Source of the DNA: a virus
DNA length: 64,000 nucleotides
IMG/VR virus record: IMGVR_UViG_3300030943_000011
Location: 1 to 64,000 of that record
Strand: one strand, 5' to 3'
Below are positions 15,696-24,460 of this stretch, piece after piece (within the stretch, counting starts at the first letter, position 1; each line of letters starts with the position of its first letter). Under the pieces are notes generated by a model. That model saw nothing but the letters and a program-made list of their open reading frames with translations, was not told the DNA's origin and ran no database searches. Both the position numbers and the translations under genes were made by a program.

Positions 15696-17093
15696 ATGAA
15701 CTATTTATTCTTAAAAGATATAGTAAGCAGCCCCTGGCAGGTCGATGCAAACACGTTCAGGTCGTTGCTTCCCATCTTCAGGGGATTCATGGCAGGAGCC
15801 AGCATCGAGAAAGCCGAAGAGCCCGAATACTATAAACCTTATTCCATTTCAGCAGCTGATAAGTCAACGGTTATGGGTTACTATGCCGACGATCAGCCCG
15901 AGTTAATGGATCAGGAGCCAGAGAAAGAAAAGGTAGTGAATGTTTTGCCAATCCGCTCGGTATTGACAAAACATGATCAGGAATGCGGACCGCGAGGAAC
16001 CCGCACCTATGCTAATCGCTTGTTTCGTGCCGATGCCGAAGAAAACGTAATCGGTCACATTATAGTTATGGAATCAGGCGGCGGTCAGGCTATTGCTGTT
16101 CCTGAATTAACCGATGCTATCCTGAAATGTAAAAAGCCAATTATTACCTGGGTCGACGGTATGGCCTGTTCGGCCGCTTATTACATTGCCAGCTATACCA
16201 AAGAAATTATTGCCAGTCGCGCTAATGATATCATTGGCTGTATTGGTACTATGGCCGTTTACGAAGGTCGTAAAAGCAAGTCTGAAGAAAATGAAGATGG
16301 TGAAATTCAAGTAACGATTTACGCCGATGGCTCAGAGGAGAAAAACGAAGAGTATACCAGAGCAATCGATGAATTTGATTTTACCCTCGTTAAAGTCCGT
16401 TTTTTAAATCCATTGAATGACAAATTTAAAACAGACGTTACCGGCAATCGATCAGCAGTAAAACCTGAACAGTTGAAAGGCCGCAGTTATTTCGCTTCTG
16501 ACTGTGTTGGAACGCTCGTTGATTCGATTGGCGAATTCAGTGTAGCCATGGATCGCATTATTGCACTGGCCGACTTCAAACCCACCAAAAAAACAAGTAA
16601 TCAAAATAATAAAGTAACACTTAATTCATTTATTCCCATGAAGAAACAATTCGTGAATGTGAATAAAGTGTTGAATGTGGAAACTTTGGAAGCTACCGAA
16701 GAAGGCGTATTCCTCAATGAGGACCAGCTGGAGTTGGTAGATAGCCAAATTGCACAGATTGACACTTTAACCAGCGAACACGCAACGGCTATTAACGCTG
16801 TTACTGCTGAACTTGCTACGGCAACCGAAAGCATAACTGCAGTAACTGCCGAACGCGATACCGCCCGTAACGAACTTACCAATGCTTTGAATCCGTTCAA
16901 CGCCATTGATCCTACCATTGCCAGCGCTGAAACTCCTGAAGCAAAAGTTCAGGCTATCCGCACACTGTTGGCTGCTAAACCGGGAGCTGCTCCTGCTCAA
17001 AATTTGGGCAGTACCGATCCGATTACTGAAGAAGTTGATTGGGAAGCCATCGACAATCTTCCGCACAACAAAGCTGTTGACGCAAACATTTAA
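15696..17093 (+). CDS. Prohead protease (S49/ClpP-like) with scaffold-like C-terminus
   Basis: About 465 residues, starting MNYLFLKDIVSSPWQ. The central domain is an S49 (SppA)-type serine protease: ESGGGQAIAVPEL, then WVDGMACSAAYYIAS with the likely nucleophile near residue 159, then IGCIGTMAVY. The C-terminal third is an Ala/Thr/Glu-rich coiled coil (IAQIDTLTSEHATAIN...TAERDTARNEL), as in protease-scaffold fusions that assemble and mature phage capsids. The major capsid protein gene follows after 12 bases. The start is set by the promoter inside the preceding terminator. Confidence 0.85.
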   Translation: MNYLFLKDIVSSPWQVDANTFRSLLPIFRGFMAGASIEKAEEPEYYKPYSISAADKSTVMGYYADDQPELMDQEPEKEKVVNVLPIRSVLTKHDQECGPRGTRTYANRLFRADAEENVIGHIIVMESGGGQAIAVPELTDAILKCKKPIITWVDGMACSAAYYIASYTKEIIASRANDIIGCIGTMAVYEGRKSKSEENEDGEIQVTIYADGSEEKNEEYTRAIDEFDFTLVKVRFLNPLNDKFKTDVTGNRSAVKPEQLKGRSYFASDCVGTLVDSIGEFSVAMDRIIALADFKPTKKTSNQNNKVTLNSFIPMKKQFVNVNKVLNVETLEATEEGVFLNEDQLELVDSQIAQIDTLTSEHATAINAVTAELATATESITAVTAERDTARNELTNALNPFNAIDPTIASAETPEAKVQAIRTLLAAKPGAAPAQNLGSTDPITEEVDWEAIDNLPHNKAVDANI

Positions 17094-17105
17094 TCCTTAA
17101 TAGCC

Positions 17106-18071
17106 ATGACAATCACTACTTCTGCTATCGTATCAGAGTATGGCGCTTATTATCAGGATGCCGGACAAAACAAGAAACGCATTCTTACCATGCTCTCTCA
17201 GGGCCGCGAAATCGTCGATCTCGCCACCCCAATCAAAACGGATGACACTATCTTCCGTTTAGCCAATGCAAGCTTTCGCTCGCTGGTGCAACCCTTCCAA
17301 AAAGCATTCACTCCAAAAGGTGGTGTTGAAATCGTTCCAAACGAAATCCGCGTATTCCGTTTCAAAATCGACGATGAATTCATGCCCGACGAATTGTACG
17401 GTACCTGGTTGGGTTTCCTTGCAAAAGGTGGTCTCGACCGCAAAGAATGGCCATTTGTAAAATGGTTGATCGAAGTGTACTACAATCGCCAGATTGATCA
17501 GGACATGGAACTGAAAGAGTACTACAAAGGCGTTTATGCTGCTCCTGCCAATGGTGTTGCCGGTATCGACGGAACAGGTATGGATGGTTTGAAAAAACAA
17601 CTTCAGGCTGGAGTTGATGCTGAAACCATAAATTCAATCAATATCGGTCCATTAGACGAAGCCAACATCTTCGATCAGGTGGAAGAATTCACCGATAAAA
17701 TTTCTGAAATCTATCAGGGTGTGCAAATGGATGTTTGCATGAGCAAATATTGGGTAAAGAAATACCTTCAGGACAAACGTTCACAAGGTTTCTACATCAA
17801 GAAAGGCGACAACGAAATCACTACCGGTGTCGACTTTACTCCGATGAATGTAAAAGGTTTGGCCTCTATGGTTGGAACCAACGACATTTTCTGTACTCCA
17901 ACTGAAAACTTCCTACACCTCTCTCCAATCACTTCCACCAAAAACAGCTGGAAAATTGAAGAAGCCAAACGTGCCGTAGCCGTTATGGGCGACTGGGCCG
18001 AAGGTTTAGGTTTTGGTATCAACCAAGCTGTATGGACTAACATCCGACCAACCGGATCGGGTTCAAACTAA
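17106..18071 (+). CDS. Major capsid protein (probable)
   Basis: A 321-residue protein immediately after the protease-scaffold gene, the usual place for the major capsid protein. It has few cysteines, is rich in Phe and Gly, has no membrane segment, and contains capsid-like stretches (GVQMDVCMSKYWVKKYLQD; PTENFLHLSPITSTKNSW). The codons look highly adapted compared with neighbours, as expected for an abundant protein. The assignment rests on position, size and composition; I see no motif that proves the HK97 fold. Confidence 0.75.
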   Translation: MTITTSAIVSEYGAYYQDAGQNKKRILTMLSQGREIVDLATPIKTDDTIFRLANASFRSLVQPFQKAFTPKGGVEIVPNEIRVFRFKIDDEFMPDELYGTWLGFLAKGGLDRKEWPFVKWLIEVYYNRQIDQDMELKEYYKGVYAAPANGVAGIDGTGMDGLKKQLQAGVDAETINSINIGPLDEANIFDQVEEFTDKISEIYQGVQMDVCMSKYWVKKYLQDKRSQGFYIKKGDNEITTGVDFTPMNVKGLASMVGTNDIFCTPTENFLHLSPITSTKNSWKIEEAKRAVAVMGDWAEGLGFGINQAVWTNIRPTGSGSN

Positions 18072-18084
18072 GATAATTTTCTAT

Positions 18085-18120
18085 CAGCCGTTGCCTGAGT
18101 ATGTCGAAGGCATAGGCTGG
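18085..18120. repeat. REP-like hairpin after the capsid gene
   Basis: CAGCC (18085) and GGCTGG (18115) close a hairpin that contains GTTGCCTGAG and TGTCGAAGGCA. The same two segments recur in the repeat inside the gene at 21416. It looks like a chromosomal REP-type repeat taken up by the phage; it might also reduce read-through from the capsid gene. Confidence 0.5.
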
Positions 18121-18159
18121 TAGAAATAATCACTCACCTTCAATAAAAAAGGAAATATC

Positions 18160-18714
18160 ATGTCAATCGAATTTACTGATATCAATAAGAACCTTCCCAA
18201 TGGCGAGAACATGGGCGGGATCAATCAGAAAGTGTATTTTGGATTTCATGCTGATGTAGCCTCATGGCCAACTAAGCCAGTTAATCCACTTACGCTCGAA
18301 GCTAACGCAACTCTTACAGGCGATTTGACCATGAAAACAGGCAAACGCATGTTCGAATTGTACATTACCGACGACACCGGCGAATTCAACATTGAAACGG
18401 TTGGTGAAGTTGATGCTAAATCGTTCGTTCAGCACCTGAACTTCTTCCATCCAGGACTGCAAAAGAAAATCCTCGGATTTATGAACGCAGCTAAAAACGA
18501 TAACCTGGTGTTTATCGTGGTCGATGCTGAAGGTCAAAAATACCTGATGGGCGATTCGATGCGTCCGGCAACTTATCAGGGGGCTCCTGATGGTAACGGA
18601 ACCGGTAAAGAAACTGCTGCCCGTAAGGGTATGAGTGCTGAATTCACCTACAAAACTGCAAACAACCATGTTTACGGTGGAAGTATTCCTCTGACTGAAT
18701 CCGTAAGTGGGTAA
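18160..18714 (+). CDS. Virion protein, function unknown
   Basis: A 184-residue beta-rich protein starting MSIEFTDINKNLPNGENMGG. The early MGGINQKVYFGFHADVASWP segment is reminiscent of tail tube or head decoration proteins of Bacteroidota siphoviruses, and its place straight after the capsid gene suits a decoration or major tail protein. No membrane segment or catalytic motif. Its exact role is undecided. Confidence 0.55.
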   Translation: MSIEFTDINKNLPNGENMGGINQKVYFGFHADVASWPTKPVNPLTLEANATLTGDLTMKTGKRMFELYITDDTGEFNIETVGEVDAKSFVQHLNFFHPGLQKKILGFMNAAKNDNLVFIVVDAEGQKYLMGDSMRPATYQGAPDGNGTGKETAARKGMSAEFTYKTANNHVYGGSIPLTESVSG

Positions 18715-18718
18715 CACC

Positions 18719-19015
18719 ATGTGGACCAAATATTTTAAAATGATCGGAATTCGCCGTGGCAGGGTAATCACTCCCCGCCATGGCGAAATCGATTTTAGCA
18801 GGGATGACATTTCAATTGAAATATGTCAACAGCTCTACGAAGAAGATTTTCCCTATCTGGCAATCACCGAAGAAGGTAAAAAAGAATTGTACGGTGCTGA
18901 ACCCGATTTAGTAGTTTCAGAATCGGATCCCGTTTTTGAACATTTGCCACCGGCCGAAGAAAATCCCGATGAATTGAAAACCTCAATTCCCATTAAAAGA
19001 AAATACAAAAAGTAA
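18719..19015 (+). CDS. Hypothetical head-region protein
   Basis: A 98-residue protein; I choose ATG 18719 over the GTG at 18707. An N-terminal basic patch (KYFKMIGIRRGRVITP) is followed by an acidic middle and a Lys-rich tail (KRKYKK). Proteins with this look often sit between capsid and connector genes, but the family is not recognised. A terminator follows immediately. Confidence 0.55.
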   Translation: MWTKYFKMIGIRRGRVITPRHGEIDFSRDDISIEICQQLYEEDFPYLAITEEGKKELYGAEPDLVVSESDPVFEHLPPAEENPDELKTSIPIKRKYKK

Positions 19016-19041
19016 AGCTCCGAATAATCGGGGCTTTTTTT
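19015..19041 (+). terminator. Terminator of the capsid unit
   Basis: AGCTCCGA and TCGGGGCT pair (with a G-T wobble) around ATAA, and TTTTTT follows. The next GTCCTTTC promoter begins 11 bases later. Confidence 0.75.
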
Positions 19042-19051
19042 ATGACCGTTT

Positions 19052-19086
19052 GTCCTTTCTGCTCGTTTTTCTGCGCCTTTTCTTTA
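19052..19086 (+). promoter_or_regulatory. Phage promoter GTCCTTTC-N19-TTTCTTTA (glycosyltransferase-terminase unit)
   Basis: GTCCTTTC at 19052-19059, 19-base spacer, and a weak -7 box TTTCTTTA at 19079-19086. The ATG of the SEC-C gene is 23 bases downstream. This is the least canonical -7 box of the nine. Confidence 0.6.
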
Positions 19087-19108
19087 CCTGAAATTAAACA
19101 AGCATAGC

Positions 19109-19297
19109 ATGAATAGTGATAAAAGAGAATTCAACATGTTTAAAGGCGATGGATTTCCCCTAATCGCGATTACTCCTGAACGCAATTCGAAATGCAAGTG
19201 TGGAAGCGGCAAAAAAACAAAAAATTGCTGTGGAGTTAAAACACAGGTTTTCTCTACGAAGACCGAAAGGGTAACCAAGCGTAAAAAGAAACCATGA
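19109..19297 (+). CDS. SEC-C zinc-knuckle small protein
   Basis: A 62-residue protein with the SEC-C motif KCKCGSGKKTKNCCG (around 29-43), a zinc knuckle best known from the SecA C-terminus and found in many small phage proteins. The C-terminus is very basic (TKRKKKP). It overlaps the glycosyltransferase start by four bases (ATGA), so the two are co-translated. Confidence 0.75.
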   Translation: MNSDKREFNMFKGDGFPLIAITPERNSKCKCGSGKKTKNCCGVKTQVFSTKTERVTKRKKKP

Positions 19298-21429
19298 AAA
19301 TCATATTTCTGATAGGTGTAAATAATGTGGGCGGTGCAGAATATGTTTCGTTTCAGCACGTAATGATGGCCAGTCGTAACGAAATGGATGTTACCGTACT
19401 GAGTGGAACTAAGGGGATGTTCTTTGACTTTATAAAGTCATCAGGAATAAAAATTGAAGTAATTGGAATGAATCCAAAATCATCTGTTATTGAATCCTAC
19501 CTAAAAGATTGCGATGTGGTTTTTAACTGTAACTCGTTTGGTATTACCCAAACTGTGATCTCTCTCAAACAAAAATACGGATTCCGTTATCTGACTATTA
19601 TACATAGCAACATCAACTGGGTGTATGATCAGATGCTTAAATATTACCAACACACCGACGGATTTTATGCAATACACCAAAAGATTGTCGATTCGTTTGT
19701 GGCTAAGGGCGTGATGCATATCCGAAAGTTTACAGTTATACCCAATTGTGTGGATGCCAAACTGGTCGGTAAAAATTTGGAACGTAGAGAGGCCGTTCGC
19801 GAAAAGTTTGGATTTGATAAAGACGATTTTGTGATTGGCATGATTACCCGAATCGCCCAGGATAAAAATACAATGGATGCACTTAAAATACTGAAAGGAT
19901 TGCCCGCGAGTATTCAATCTAAACTATTCATTATAGGTGGTGCTGCCGATAATGCCTCAAGCATTGACTATGAGCGCCGAATTGTAAAACAAATTAAAGA
20001 ACTTGGTTTGACAGGCCGGGTGATCATCACGGGCAACGTAATTTCTGAACAGGTATATGAGCTGATGCAAGCTTTTGATATCGGTTTAAATTGTTCGCCA
20101 TCTGAAGGGTTACCCATTGCCTTGCTTGAAATGATGGGCGCAGAAATACCTTGTATAATGCCCTCGCTCGGTGAAATTACAGAGGTTTTGGATTCAAGCC
20201 GCGGACTTATCGTGTGGATAAGGCAACGACTGGATATAGGTGAAATTTTGGCTGAACCGTGTTACGATGATTACGAGATTCAAAACTTCAGATATGGTAT
20301 TTCGCTGCTTCACAGCCATAAATCGCTTCGTGAAAATATGGGCGTCAATGCAGGTAAATACATTTTGGAACATCGCAACCTGGTCATTCAGGAAAAAATG
20401 TTTTTGAAATTTATAGGCACCAGTCAGCCGGTTCTGGTACCAAAAGTAAAACCAACAATAGAACAGCGCAAAATCAGTATGGCAGGAAGTGGATATACTG
20501 CGGAAACCGATGTTGTTTATGTGTTGGGCACCGGATCGCACTGGAACGACAACGAGCTCCGTTTTAGTTTGCGCAGTCTGGCCAGTAACCTTAATGGAAT
20601 TAGAAATGTGTTTGTGGTTGGAGCAAAACCCAAATTTTTACAGAATATAATTCACATCCAAGCTAACGATGAATTTGAGCCCGCCAAAAATGCCGATGGA
20701 AACATTATTCTAAAAGTATTAAAGGCTTGCGCCGACGAACGGCTATCAGATAATTTTCTGTTTATTAACGACGATCACCTGATACTGGATCCAATTGAAA
20801 TTTTGGAAGTTCCGCAATTCCACAAAGGTGATATGAAAGATTATGATCGTGATTTTTGGAAATTGAATTTTTGGAGGGAAAGACTAAAACGAACCATGCA
20901 TATACTGTATGATCGGGGGTTGACGACATTCAATTTTGACTGTCATACACCCATGTTAATTAATAAAATACGGTTCGTTGAAATAATGAATAGCTTCAAC
21001 TATGGCGCCGATATTGGCCTAACCATGAAAAGTCTGTACGGAAATTCAGAAAATTCAAACTCAATAGTACAGCTTACCAACGAAAAGCAAACCATTTTTA
21101 AGAATTATACCCTTCAAGAATTGAACGAACGATTAAGTGCCTGTCGGTTCATGTCGTTCAACGACCAGGGATTGAATAACTCGCTAATTTATTGGTTATG
21201 GAGCAAATTTCCGAATCAGACAGAATACGAATCAGACGACATTCAGGAAAAAATAATTGACGTTTACAGTTGGCTCGAAAGTTCGCGTGACTTTAAAGCA
21301 GGAATAGATCTGTTTAAAAAATACATGAAAGGCAATAACCTGCTCGATTTATTCGAAGATGGTGAAACCCCACGATTACGGAAAAAATTGGAATATAAAT
21401 TAGAAAGGATATTCGATGGCATCAAATGA
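19294..21429 (+). CDS. Two-domain glycosyltransferase
   Basis: A 711-residue protein. Residues 1-380 look like a GT-B (GT4-type) glycosyltransferase: a Gly-rich N-terminus (FLIGVNNVGGAEYVSF), FVIGMITRIAQDKN near 180 and the donor-binding SPSEGLPIALLEMMGAE with the E-x7-E pattern near 268-285. The second half (from about 410, DVVYVLGTGSHWNDNELRFS and FLFINDDHLIL) is a GT-A-like or Stealth-like sugar-phosphate transferase region with a DDH acidic motif. It may glycosylate virion proteins or alter the host surface during lysogeny. It sits between capsid and terminase genes and overlaps the next gene by 14 bases. Confidence 0.75.
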   Translation: MKIIFLIGVNNVGGAEYVSFQHVMMASRNEMDVTVLSGTKGMFFDFIKSSGIKIEVIGMNPKSSVIESYLKDCDVVFNCNSFGITQTVISLKQKYGFRYLTIIHSNINWVYDQMLKYYQHTDGFYAIHQKIVDSFVAKGVMHIRKFTVIPNCVDAKLVGKNLERREAVREKFGFDKDDFVIGMITRIAQDKNTMDALKILKGLPASIQSKLFIIGGAADNASSIDYERRIVKQIKELGLTGRVIITGNVISEQVYELMQAFDIGLNCSPSEGLPIALLEMMGAEIPCIMPSLGEITEVLDSSRGLIVWIRQRLDIGEILAEPCYDDYEIQNFRYGISLLHSHKSLRENMGVNAGKYILEHRNLVIQEKMFLKFIGTSQPVLVPKVKPTIEQRKISMAGSGYTAETDVVYVLGTGSHWNDNELRFSLRSLASNLNGIRNVFVVGAKPKFLQNIIHIQANDEFEPAKNADGNIILKVLKACADERLSDNFLFINDDHLILDPIEILEVPQFHKGDMKDYDRDFWKLNFWRERLKRTMHILYDRGLTTFNFDCHTPMLINKIRFVEIMNSFNYGADIGLTMKSLYGNSENSNSIVQLTNEKQTIFKNYTLQELNERLSACRFMSFNDQGLNNSLIYWLWSKFPNQTEYESDDIQEKIIDVYSWLESSRDFKAGIDLFKKYMKGNNLLDLFEDGETPRLRKKLEYKLERIFDGIK

Positions 21430-22261
21430 AGTGAAACAGGAAGTATTGCAATGGATTTCCGATGGTTGCAATTACCAGGTTGGCGTAGCGCTCTACACGC
21501 AATATGGTAAGAATGTATTTCTGAAGCGTGATTTTCCGGCGCATCAGAACCGGTACTCCATCAAAATTATTTACGAACTGTGTAAATCGGTAGGACTCGA
21601 TTACCAGCAGTTGAAAAGCACGAAGCAAATTCCTGAAGTAAAAACATCGCTCCCTTCGACACGCTCAGTGGGCGGAGCAATATTCAACGCATCGTTGCCT
21701 GAGCAGTCCCGAGTACTCGGGATGTCGAAGGCAGAACCACCGGAAGGCATGCCTGAAACGATTGAAATACCCCGGATCGAAGAATACCCGCCTGTTGTTC
21801 GCCGTGTGATTGCTGAATATGCTGAAACGTTTCAGGAACGCAGTAAAACGCACCGCATTATGAGCGAAATGCCCGATGGCAATAGTCAGGCATTAAAAAC
21901 CAAACGCGCCCAGTTATTTGATATCGTTAAATCGCTTTCAGATCGCTTGCAGCTCTTATTCGATGTTCAGGAGGTTTATAAAAATACCGGATTCGTACCT
22001 ACTGAAGCCGAGATTTGGCCAGCGCCCAAAGAAAACCCAAAAACTGAATTGCCCGATGATGTCGAGCAACTGAAGAAGATGAAAAAGAATCAGCAATCAG
22101 CCAATACGAAAGACCAAAGTCTGTTGGACTATCAGAACGAAAAGCAGGGAGCTGTGAAACGCCCGATGCCCAACGGTCCTAAACGGATGAAGATTGAAAA
22201 CCGGATTAAGGCCCGCCTGAAAATGATTGAAGAGATTGATTATAAACTTTTAAAACTTTAA
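21416..22261 (+). CDS. Hypothetical protein with an in-frame repeat insertion
   Basis: A 281-residue, mostly helical protein of unknown function. Residues about 80-106 are encoded by a REP-like palindromic repeat (21653-21732) that keeps the frame open. The C-terminal half is rich in Lys, Glu and Gln with coiled-coil character (DDVEQLKKMKKNQQSANT) and ends in a basic stretch (KIENRIKARLKMIEEIDYKL). Its place before the terminase genes suggests a packaging or head role, without direct evidence. Confidence 0.6.
   Translation: MASNEVKQEVLQWISDGCNYQVGVALYTQYGKNVFLKRDFPAHQNRYSIKIIYELCKSVGLDYQQLKSTKQIPEVKTSLPSTRSVGGAIFNASLPEQSRVLGMSKAEPPEGMPETIEIPRIEEYPPVVRRVIAEYAETFQERSKTHRIMSEMPDGNSQALKTKRAQLFDIVKSLSDRLQLLFDVQEVYKNTGFVPTEAEIWPAPKENPKTELPDDVEQLKKMKKNQQSANTKDQSLLDYQNEKQGAVKRPMPNGPKRMKIENRIKARLKMIEEIDYKLLKL
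21653..21732. repeat. REP-like palindromic repeat inside a coding gene
   Basis: CCTTCGACACGCTCAG (21653-21668) and CCTGAGCAGTCCCGAG ... GGGATGTCGAAGG (to 21731) form an imperfect palindrome with an inner perfect one, TCCCGAGTACTCGGGA. CCTTCGACA...CTCAG repeats are common in Bacteroidota chromosomes (recollection). The part GTTGCCTGAG...TGTCGAAGGCA is shared with 18085-18120. Confidence 0.65.
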
Positions 22262-22264
22262 GCT

Positions 22265-22444
22265 ATGTGGCCACAAATTACATTATTGGTAATTTACTTG
22301 ATAAAATTGATTATTAATATTATCAACGAAGGTGAACCAAGAAATGAACATTTCGATACTATGAATCAAATTATAAGGACAGCATTCGTTCTTTTTGTTT
22401 TGTATTGGGGTGGATTTTTTGATTGCTTCTTTAATAAGGTATAA
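22265..22444 (+). CDS. Small membrane protein
   Basis: A 59-residue ORF (MWPQITLLVIYLIKLIIN...) starting three bases after the previous stop. Two hydrophobic segments, residues about 4-20 and 39-56, suggest two membrane helices with a short polar link. It may be a moron or a lysis-related gene. Confidence 0.5.
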   Translation: MWPQITLLVIYLIKLIINIINEGEPRNEHFDTMNQIIRTAFVLFVLYWGGFFDCFFNKV

Positions 22445-22449
22445 ATTAA

Positions 22450-22794
22450 ATGGTTAATCAGTTCCACCGAAAGAGAACTGAAATATATATAAATACACAT
22501 AGAATGATTTACTTAAGAATTATTGAGAAATGTCGAAAAGACGAAGGTTCAAAATTTGACAAAGTAACGGAAGATTTTGAACTTGGAAGTTGTCATTCAT
22601 TGCTTGTAAAAGGTGAGACAAGCGAGTTTGAAGATGAAATGGAAAATCATTTTCCAGAAACATCCCACGAAGGAATAAGAGCACTACTATGCGCTGAAAA
22701 CGGTTCTCATTTTTTCATTCGAGAAGTAACGCCTTTTGAGCAGCAGGAGTATTATCTTATGGGAGAAACTGGGAAAACGTATGGAAGATTGTAA
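22450..22794 (+). CDS. Hypothetical protein
   Basis: Up to 114 residues; the internal ATG at 22504 (MIYLRIIEKCRKDEG) is a plausible alternative start giving 96. The sequence is acidic with His and Cys residues in the second half (MENHFPETSHEGIRALLC). AT-rich relative to its neighbours, like the small membrane gene before it. No family recognised. A terminator-like hairpin follows. Confidence 0.5.
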   Translation: MVNQFHRKRTEIYINTHRMIYLRIIEKCRKDEGSKFDKVTEDFELGSCHSLLVKGETSEFEDEMENHFPETSHEGIRALLCAENGSHFFIREVTPFEQQEYYLMGETGKTYGRL

Positions 22795-22803
22795 ATTAAA
22801 TCT

Positions 22804-22832
22804 GGGCAGGGGCAAAACCCTGCCATTTTAGA
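22804..22832 (+). terminator. Hairpin, weak terminator
   Basis: GGCAGGG and CCCTGCC pair around GCAAAA, followed by ATTTTAG. The T-run is short, so termination may be partial, leaving the terminase genes on the same transcript. Confidence 0.5.
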
Positions 22833-22838
22833 ACTTAT

Positions 22839-23435
22839 ATGCTAACTAATACATATTTACATCAGCCGGATCGAGATAATACCACTTATCCGCCTCTAGG
22901 AGCAAAACCCGATTCAGTTGGATTAGTTTGCCTAAATGGAGCATCAGTATTTGTGGCCGATGATGAACGAAACCTAAGCAAAGCCATTGGGCAGCTTGCC
23001 CCCGGGGAAACAACCCATTTTTACAGCTGGGGAAACTTTAACCTGGTGCGGCTAATTGTGTTCATTCTGAAACAAACCGGTCCGGCTCATTGCTTCATGA
23101 CTTCATACAGCTTCAGCCAGAAAAGCATTGAGCAGCTGCAGCACCGAATAGAGAAAAAGGAATTGTTGTCGTTCAGGGTAATCATCGATAACCGGGTACG
23201 GAGCATGAGCCCAAAACCCTTCCAGATGCTCACGGAGAGCTTTAATTACCGTTGTACTTCGGTACATGCCAAAGTAGCACTGATATGGAACGAAAACTGG
23301 AAGATTTGCATCACTACCAGCCAGAATGCAACCGATAACCCCAAACTGGAACGGGGCACGATTTTTACCGATGCTGAAGTTTTTGAATTTGACTTAAAAG
23401 TACTTGAAAATGAATTTGAACGAGGAACAACTTAG
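22839..23435 (+). CDS. PLD-like protein beside the terminase genes
   Basis: A 198-residue protein with a PLD-superfamily HxK signature (SVHAKVALIWNENWK) followed by ITTSQNATDNPKLERGTIF. An N-terminal alpha/beta half precedes it. It overlaps the next small gene by 26 bases. The same arrangement (PLD-like gene coupled to a small helical gene) is found in a cassette at 10711-11603. A DNA end-processing role during packaging is possible but not shown. Confidence 0.7.
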   Translation: MLTNTYLHQPDRDNTTYPPLGAKPDSVGLVCLNGASVFVADDERNLSKAIGQLAPGETTHFYSWGNFNLVRLIVFILKQTGPAHCFMTSYSFSQKSIEQLQHRIEKKELLSFRVIIDNRVRSMSPKPFQMLTESFNYRCTSVHAKVALIWNENWKICITTSQNATDNPKLERGTIFTDAEVFEFDLKVLENEFERGTT

Positions 23436-23694
23436 CATGGTGGAGGAAATGGCAGGACTGTTTTTTCCTCCGGAAATGATAGCTATAAATCTGGAACTCG
23501 ATGAAGATGATACCGCCAGATTCATTATAAATGTGCAAATCAATACCACATCAATGCCAATTGTAGCTGCATATTACAAAGGCAGGCTCCAGTCTGAAAT
23601 TGAACTTCGAAAATCGATTAAGCAATCGGCTAATAATGGATCCAGTCCGAGCCAGCAAATGATGTTAAACTTTAAACGGGAAAGTACAAGATGA
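23410..23694 (+). CDS. Small helical protein, packaging-associated (probable)
   Basis: A 94-residue protein from ATG 23410. After an acidic N-terminus (ELDEDDTARFI) comes AAYYKGRLQSEIELRKSI with KQSANNGSSPSQQMML, a helical pattern I associate with small terminase-like or adaptor proteins of Bacteroidota phages. It is coupled to the PLD-like gene upstream and overlaps the start of the next small membrane gene by four bases. Confidence 0.6.
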   Translation: MNLNEEQLSMVEEMAGLFFPPEMIAINLELDEDDTARFIINVQINTTSMPIVAAYYKGRLQSEIELRKSIKQSANNGSSPSQQMMLNFKRESTR

Positions 23695-23885
23695 GTAAAA
23701 AACAGATTTTTATCAATTGGCTTATTTTAGTTGCATTATCCTTAATTGAGGACATGATCAGAAATAGAGTAAGCCTATATTGGCTCTTAACTCATTTGAT
23801 AAATTGTTTCCTTGCAGTTCAAATAGTTAGATTATTGAAATTTACATATTCTAAAATTAAAGAAAGATGTCACGCACAGCGTTAG
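23691..23885 (+). CDS. Small two-helix membrane protein
   Basis: A 64-residue protein with hydrophobic segments at about 7-22 and 30-50 and a basic C-terminus (KERCHAQR). It overlaps the adjoining genes at both ends (four bases upstream, 19 downstream), so it belongs to the packaging operon. The function is unknown. Confidence 0.55.
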   Translation: MSKKQIFINWLILVALSLIEDMIRNRVSLYWLLTHLINCFLAVQIVRLLKFTYSKIKERCHAQR

Positions 23886-24460
23886 AAGATACTAACTACG
23901 AACTGATCAAAGCGCATGTCCTTGATCCGGATACTTCTCCACTTTCACCCGAAAAGAAGGAAATGCTGGAGCGTGTAGTTTCGGCTTCAAAAATTCTGGA
24001 TAAAAACCCCATCCAAAAGCAGGCAGTTGCCATCCATCAGCAGAAATACCCGCACATTAGCAGGGCACAGGCTTACGAAGATCTTCGCTTTGCTGTTCGT
24101 TTATTCAATACCCTGCATACCTTCGATTACGATTTATGGCGAAACTGGATATTGAGCGATATTGTAAAAAACATCGATAAATGTCGCAATGCAGAATCTG
24201 AAAAAGATCGGCGTGTAATTGCCATGGAGCATGCCAACCTGATTAAAATACTTGGTGAAAAGCCAACAGAACTTCCAGATCCAAAACGCACCGAAAAACA
24301 TCAGTTCTATATTTTGATCCAAAACGATAACCGAAAGGTAAAAATTGACATCAATAATCTGAAGGACTTACCCGAATCGGCACTTCGCGAACTTAACCGG
24401 GCAATTTACGGCGGTAACGAAATCACCGAAGCCGATGCCGAAGAAATATTGAACACATGA
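23867..24460 (+). CDS. Terminase small subunit-like protein
   Basis: A 197-residue helical protein directly ahead of the large terminase gene and overlapping it by four bases. The central QKYPHISRAQAYEDLRFAVRLF reads like an HTH segment, and the C-terminus (ITEADAEEIL) is acidic. The small subunit recognises phage DNA and loads the large subunit. Assignment by position, size and HTH-like centre. Confidence 0.7.
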   Translation: MSRTALEDTNYELIKAHVLDPDTSPLSPEKKEMLERVVSASKILDKNPIQKQAVAIHQQKYPHISRAQAYEDLRFAVRLFNTLHTFDYDLWRNWILSDIVKNIDKCRNAESEKDRRVIAMEHANLIKILGEKPTELPDPKRTEKHQFYILIQNDNRKVKIDINNLKDLPESALRELNRAIYGGNEITEADAEEILNT

